Shown piece by piece: positions 58,681-64,000 of a stretch of DNA of 64,000 nucleotides. The DNA is from Coniochaeta sp. PMI_546. Its lineage: Eukaryota > Ascomycota > Sordariomycetes > Coniochaetales > Coniochaetaceae. The notes under the pieces were generated by a model, which saw nothing but the letters and a program-made list of their open reading frames with translations, was not told the DNA's origin and did no database searches. Each line of letters starts with the position of its first letter. Within the stretch, counting starts at the first letter, position 1. The stretch spans positions 372,001 through 436,000 of the forward strand of contig MU271147.1 of NCBI GenBank assembly GCA_021432605.1, read 5' to 3'. Both the position numbers and the translations under genes were made by a program.

Positions 58681-61600
58681 TGGCAAGCGGCAAGGGGGTC
58701 CGGTTGAGCTCAGCGTTCCCTACTGTCATCGATGATGGATAGGTCGAATACATTTCATGAATTCAGTAGCTTCCGACTTCGCACGTCAACCTTTTCCTGC
58801 GCCGCGCGGAGTCATACCTCTCCATTCAGTGCCACAAGGGGGCTTGTCGGTTGTTCCACAGTTGGCCCAATGATGACAGGGACAGTATTATCCATAAATC
58901 TCCGTCTGTGAAACCATTATTCTCGGAGTTTTTGCTTTTCACGGAGGCGATCCGAGGGACTTTCGGGACTAGTAGGTAGTGACCAGCCGGCGAGCTTGAG
59001 ATGACATAACCTTGGGTCGCGCGGGAGACTGTGGAACCTCCCCGAGCGCTTCACCCTCACTCACGGAATCGTAAGAGCCTGACGGTGAGCTGTGAGTTGA
59101 ACTTGGATCTGTGCTTTGTGCCCCAAGCTCGTCATCTGACTTGTCCCTGGAATTATCCTTCCCTCGCGATTGCACTTGAGATGGGGGCAATTCAGACACC
59201 CGAGATCCGACATCACAGCCAGCTCTCCAACAGGATTGATGTACGATCTCGCCGATAGGACCTCCTCCTGGGCAGGCCATCGGTCGTTCTTGGGATTCTC
59301 CCTATTCTCTATGAAGCGACGATTAATCGCCGCTTCATTCTCAGAGCAGCCTGGATGACATAGCGGTTTGGTCAAAGTGGGATCAAGGTGTTGTCCCGAC
59401 TTCTCTATCACTGAGATCTGCGTATTATCCAATCAAAATCTGGCACAAAGCACAGCAGAATCCTTCACTAACGTCGTGCGAATCGGTTTCCTTTCTCCGC
59501 GGTGATGTATAGCTGTGCCGAGGGAGTATCGTTTGACGGCTTCTTTTGCAAAAGATCCTCCGTTAAGGGCACGCAAACACTGTTGAAAGGCGTTGAAGCA
59601 ATGTCCAAAGAATGTCTTTTAGAGATTGTAAGTCCTCCACGGAACGCTCCTCAAAAAATGTGAAACCTATCCACGCGGTTCCAGGCTGACATATCCCAAC
59701 CCGAAGGACATTACGTGTAGGTAGCCCTAACGAAACTCGAACGACATTCAGTGTACCTCGCATTTTACTTCCACTCCCATCCTCCCTAGACCTTGCGGGC
59801 AAAGTAGGTCCAGGGGACATGGTTATCTCAGACGGGCAAAGCCGGTTTCGTACTGGGCCCCGTCGCGGCTGAGACGGGCTCCATTGCATAATTGTGAGCG
59901 TTGCAGCCATCGTGTTGAAAGATTGGAAAGGGGGGTGGGGGGAATGATAACGTGTAACGGATGGCCTGTTCCTTCTCATAGAGCGAATATGGGAGCTATG
60001 AGGTTCATATAGACAAGAACAAAGCCTACCTCCTCCCGCCCCAAGAAAAAAAACACCTGCTCCCTCCTCTTTGCCAGGGCTCCTCCCATAGGCCTTCAAC
60101 TATCCGATTGCAACTGCCGTCTTCATCAAGTATTCCTTTTTGGATTAGGTTACCCTCCACAGACCTCGAGCACTGCGCGGAGATGCCCACTCAGCCATTC
60201 CTCAACGAAGAAGAAGCTGCCTGGCATAACCCTTGGAGCTACAGAGATCCACGCCGCTCGTGGCCGACCTCTTCAGCGCCAACATGACGCATCGAAAGGG
60301 AGGAGAAAGCAACCTTGACCTGGATGACAGTGCCACACTGAAGCATCCTGCTCACCCTCCTTATTCGCCCATGCTTCCGTGAAAATTGTCATAGCTCATC
60401 CACACCACGGGCTTCGCCACCTCCGTGGCACGACGGGCGAGACTAGCCTAGTCGGAGCACTGTGATAGCCATTGATTCAACAACCAAGTGACTGTTCTCC
60501 AGATCTAGCCCCTTCGACGACTATCGTCATCATGTACAGGTTCACGAAACCGGCACCTAGACCGGCTTGGAGGCTGCACACCGCCTGCTTCAGTGTACGA
60601 CAACGCTGTGGGCGATTCTTGATCTTGCTGCATGAACTGATGTAGGGTATCCTAGTCATTTCGTCGCCAAACTTCCTTCTCGGGTCACCGTGGGATGCAA
60701 GGGAACAGAGGTACACGGGATAATAGTGTGTCATGCCGAGTTTCGGTGGAACTCGAGTCTCTAGATCAAGCATAGGATGGGGGGTCGAGATCGATAAGAA
60801 TCTCGTGTCATGAGCCCCGGATCCTCACTGGCCTTTTCTTGGAACTTGGTTGTAACCAAAGAATCACGCAAGCCTCGAACGAATCGAGCCCGCTCGGAAG
60901 CAAAGCAGGACGTCCCATCCATCGCACCAAGTACTCAGCCCTGCCCTTGATATGTCCGCTTTGTCGAGCAATTCCACCCCTGGATGGTTCCCTCCGTACT
61001 CCGGCTAGAGTGTGTCAAACTTGCCAACCAGTCCAGTTGCTGATGACCTATCGTTTCTCCCACGCGTTAGTTTCATCAAAGAAGCCCTTTCCACTTTACA
61101 GGGGTATAAAAAGTCTTCTCCCTTTTGCATCCATTCAGTAAGCAAAGTCTCGACCTCCCATATGTCAGGCTTGAGGGGCTCCCGCTATCGTCGCTCCCTC
61201 CTTGGCCGATGGAACGTCACTCCGCTACCATTCCTTCCAATACCTCGGGAGTAGGAGTCAGTTCCCAACATCCGGATTAACCAACTTCGTGGGGGACGGT
61301 AGGACAAAAATCGAAGTAGTCCGTTCGCTTGCTTTCATTTGCCCAATTGTCCCGAGAGTGCGCCTTGGTTGTGCCATGTGCAGCCATGATATCCCGTCCG
61401 TCGGATCGACAGGGTCGGAGATGTGAGAGAGGGGTGGCTGAATATCAGATGTGGTTCCCCTTCAGGTCTATTCCTCGAGATTCGTTTGGCACATGTCATG
61501 ATAGATGAGAGACAGCGCCCTGTCGCCTGAGACGCTTGTCCCTCTCCTCCCAGTCGCACGCATAAGAGCCGGTTAGGCGACAGTGGGGACGAAGAAAGGA

Positions 61601-64000
61601 GATATGGTATGCTCGTTAACACAAACGCCCTACTTATCAGCAAAGCTAAGAGATGGTAATGAAATCCATGTCATCGACTGGCATACTTCGGGAAGTGTCT
61701 CGATGTCAAAAAGATCGAAGCCTATGGCGTGTACTGGCGCCGAAGGAGTCGATGACTGAATCCCTGGCCACTGCCGCAAGGGCTGAAAGGATTCGGCGTG
61801 AGTCAGATAGATCTGGTATCCCGGCTTGCTGCCTTCCGCGGAATGTCGAATCGGGACTTATGAATCTCTTTTCTCGACGTGGACTCGGCGCCGCTTTCGG
61901 CCTTGGTAGGCGAAGGGTCCTCCGTCCTCCGAAGATGTCCCGTTCTTCTTCGACCTTCGTCCTGGAGCTTCGCGGAGGAGGATAGCTGTGGGGCATCTTA
62001 GAGATGATGCCATCACTCCTGCTCTGACTCGTATGCCGCCGAGCAATCGGGGTTAGGGCAGGCAAGGACTTTCTTCGTACAGCACTCTCGTTGATGTGTT
62101 TCTCCCAGCTTACTTGCTTCCTGAACACTCACGGCCGTGAGAGGTGGGCAGTCGTTTGTTGTTGCAGGCATGTCATGCATCTTCTAGTGTAAACGTTGGC
62201 TCGGCGGAACTTGACCAAGTTGCAGCGTAGATGAAGTTGGGGCCTGTCGATGTGCTCTTGACAGTGGCTTTCCCCTGCCTTTAGGTCTGCCCACTGTATG
62301 GTGACATGTGGAGCAAAGATTCGACGAACTTGAGGGCGCTCCCTTGTGTTAGGTCATTCAGCATTCGAGGACATTCATTGCTTCCATCCGCATATCAATA
62401 TGTATCCTAGGATAGATAAACACGGTATTAATCAGGAGCCGGATCCAACTCTCAATTTGTCTTTGCCCTTCGAGATCCACTTTACAGCGTGGTACTGGGC
62501 ATTTGCCCTGCTGCGGTGAGAGTAACGGCTGGTAGGCGACTCGGCAGTTTGCCCCTCAAGAGAGAAAGAAGAACCTCGTCAGCCGATATATCCCTCCCGT
62601 CTCCGTAGCGGAGAGAGAGAGGCAGAAACGTATATATGAGAGTTGTTTGCGTTCTGGCAGTATATGTTGAAGGCGGTCGAGCCAGGAACAGCCATAGTCG
62701 ACATGATACTTCCCTTCACGTTCTGACAGGTGCCTCGGGTCCTGGGCACTGCGAGCTTTCTGTTCAGTCCTTCTTCCTCAAAGCATGCGCCTCTGATTGA
62801 AAGGCTGATTTCGAGCATCCATTCGCTTCTCGGCGTTCGTCTCGAGAGACAGAGAGAGATGCTCGTCGTCCTGTGACTTTGCCGGCAACGGCAGGAAAAG
62901 CTCAGGATCTCTCTTCACAGTTATAGACGGAGGGTCTCGGCATCGTAGCTCCGCAGAGGCAGTTCAAGAAGCCTCCTAGACTATTTACAACAGTTACAGA
63001 ACCTCAAATAGTCTCTAGTCATGGTCGATCTGATTCGTGTACGCGGCAAACTTTATCAACTCGTCCTTCGAATAGCCGTTTTGCCTAGACTCGGACTAGC
63101 TACCTAGAACACAAGAGAACTGGAATGACAAGTCCTACTTGTAGCTTCGATAAGGCTTTCTCGGCGGATGCCCTGTACTGCCACGGGGCTGTTCCGTTTC
63201 CTGCTCCCCGCAGTGACAGCTCCCTGACCTGTGTACAGAACGCTGAAGTGGACTGTGATCTTCCAAGTCAGAACCGTGTGCGAACAATTTCGCGGGAATG
63301 AAGACGGGGCAGTAGGAGGCGCATTTCTGGGAGCCAAGTGGCTCAAGACTGTTCCCTCGCGAAAAGGTTGCCATATTCGACTTCCGGAATCACAGGGAGG
63401 CAAGAAGCACGGCCGGCTTGTCCGCACCAGTTCTGGCGACTTTCTTGGCCACGTCGACCTGAGTAGCGGCGCCTGAGTCAAGCGGCGTCGAGAGGTAGTG
63501 TGGGTGATTGGCGGTTGTTGGGGGCAAGCGATGAGAGGGCCAACAGGACAATGCCCCAGGGCTAATACATGGCGGGAAGGGAGCCCTGCCGCCCGGGAGC
63601 AACCTTGTTTCTCTCCCCGTCATTCCCTGGGCTTGACAAACGATTGCCGGCTTCATCAATACCCCGCGTATCGGCCCGGTCTCCGCGCTGTCTCTGTGAT
63701 TATGCTCGGTCCGGCTGGCATTGTATGCTGTGGGATCCTCATATCCCGCCAAGCCCCCGTCGCGGGCGGTAGCGCCGGACTCTCTTGGCCGGCCACTGAC
63801 AAGTCACGCCTCCAGTGATCCGCCGAGGATATCTGCTGCCTCTGGGAAATCCCAGTGACAGTGATTCTCGTCAGAGATTGGGAAACTGGATGGGCTTTCT
63901 CGAACTGCATCGGTCAGCTCGACTGGCACAGTCCGGGTTCGTCTTTTTTCCCAGTAACAGGCCGCACGCATACCCGGCTTCCCGGCCCGGGGGACCTCTG
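58681..64000. other. Right end of the window, about 5.3 kb without a supported gene
   Basis: Candidate frames exist but none has a domain. Minus-strand 59061-59432 plus 58969-59280 (Cys-containing, then Ser-rich; perhaps two exons of one gene) is the best of them, followed by minus-strand 61706-62128 (140 basic residues) and a short 35-codon plus-strand frame at 60181-60287. No rRNA or convincing tRNA and no clear transposon were seen. Confidence 0.4.

Overview
The window is nuclear DNA of a filamentous ascomycete (Pezizomycotina, probably a sordariomycete-like plant-associated fungus). The evidence is short introns (about 45-90 nt) with CTAAC/CTGAC branch points, Zn(II)2Cys6 regulators, fungal-only domain families and a complete autophagy gene ATG3. 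I cannot name the species.

Layout. (1) 1-2.5 kb: a kinase-like gene cut by the left edge and a small nucleotidyltransferase-fold gene. (2) 3.2-22.2 kb: a coherent catabolic gene cluster made of a Zn2Cys6 regulator, a vanillyl-alcohol oxidase, a pisatin-demethylase-type P450, a second regulator that fuses a C2HC finger with a Zn2Cys6 domain, an alpha/beta hydrolase, a zinc alcohol dehydrogenase and an aldehyde dehydrogenase. Seven genes resolve into open exon structures with consistent phases; only the 5' end of the second regulator stays open. The enzyme set fits stepwise oxidation of a methoxylated phenol or allylphenol (alcohol, aldehyde, acid), for example eugenol to coniferyl alcohol, coniferaldehyde and ferulate. 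All five intergenic regions of the cluster carry a G-rich element with the core GTGGGGAATTKTCCG, which I did not find elsewhere in the window. (3) 23.3-24.5 kb: ATG3, a conserved core gene. (4) 25-58.7 kb: an accessory region full of kinase-fold genes (APH-like, several fungal protein kinases, three FTA2-like genes, a FunK1 fragment), with a DUF7587-type gene, a PD-(D/E)XK-type gene, a divergent pair of unknown paralogues, two repeat proteins and two tiny Cys-rich proteins. Many genes here carry only one or two lesions, so this looks like a birth-and-death region; a DUF4246 gene at its right end is heavily decayed. (5) 58.7-64 kb: no gene I can support.

Most novel signals: the shared promoter element of the aromatic cluster; a 61-bp MITE-like insertion that, when ignored, leaves a perfect paralogue alignment; the dense kinase-fold array including a tail-anchored kinase with a GC-AG intron; coiled-coil growth by three separate exact or near-exact 21-bp duplications; and a divergent pair of unknown paralogues in which each copy shows one lesion.
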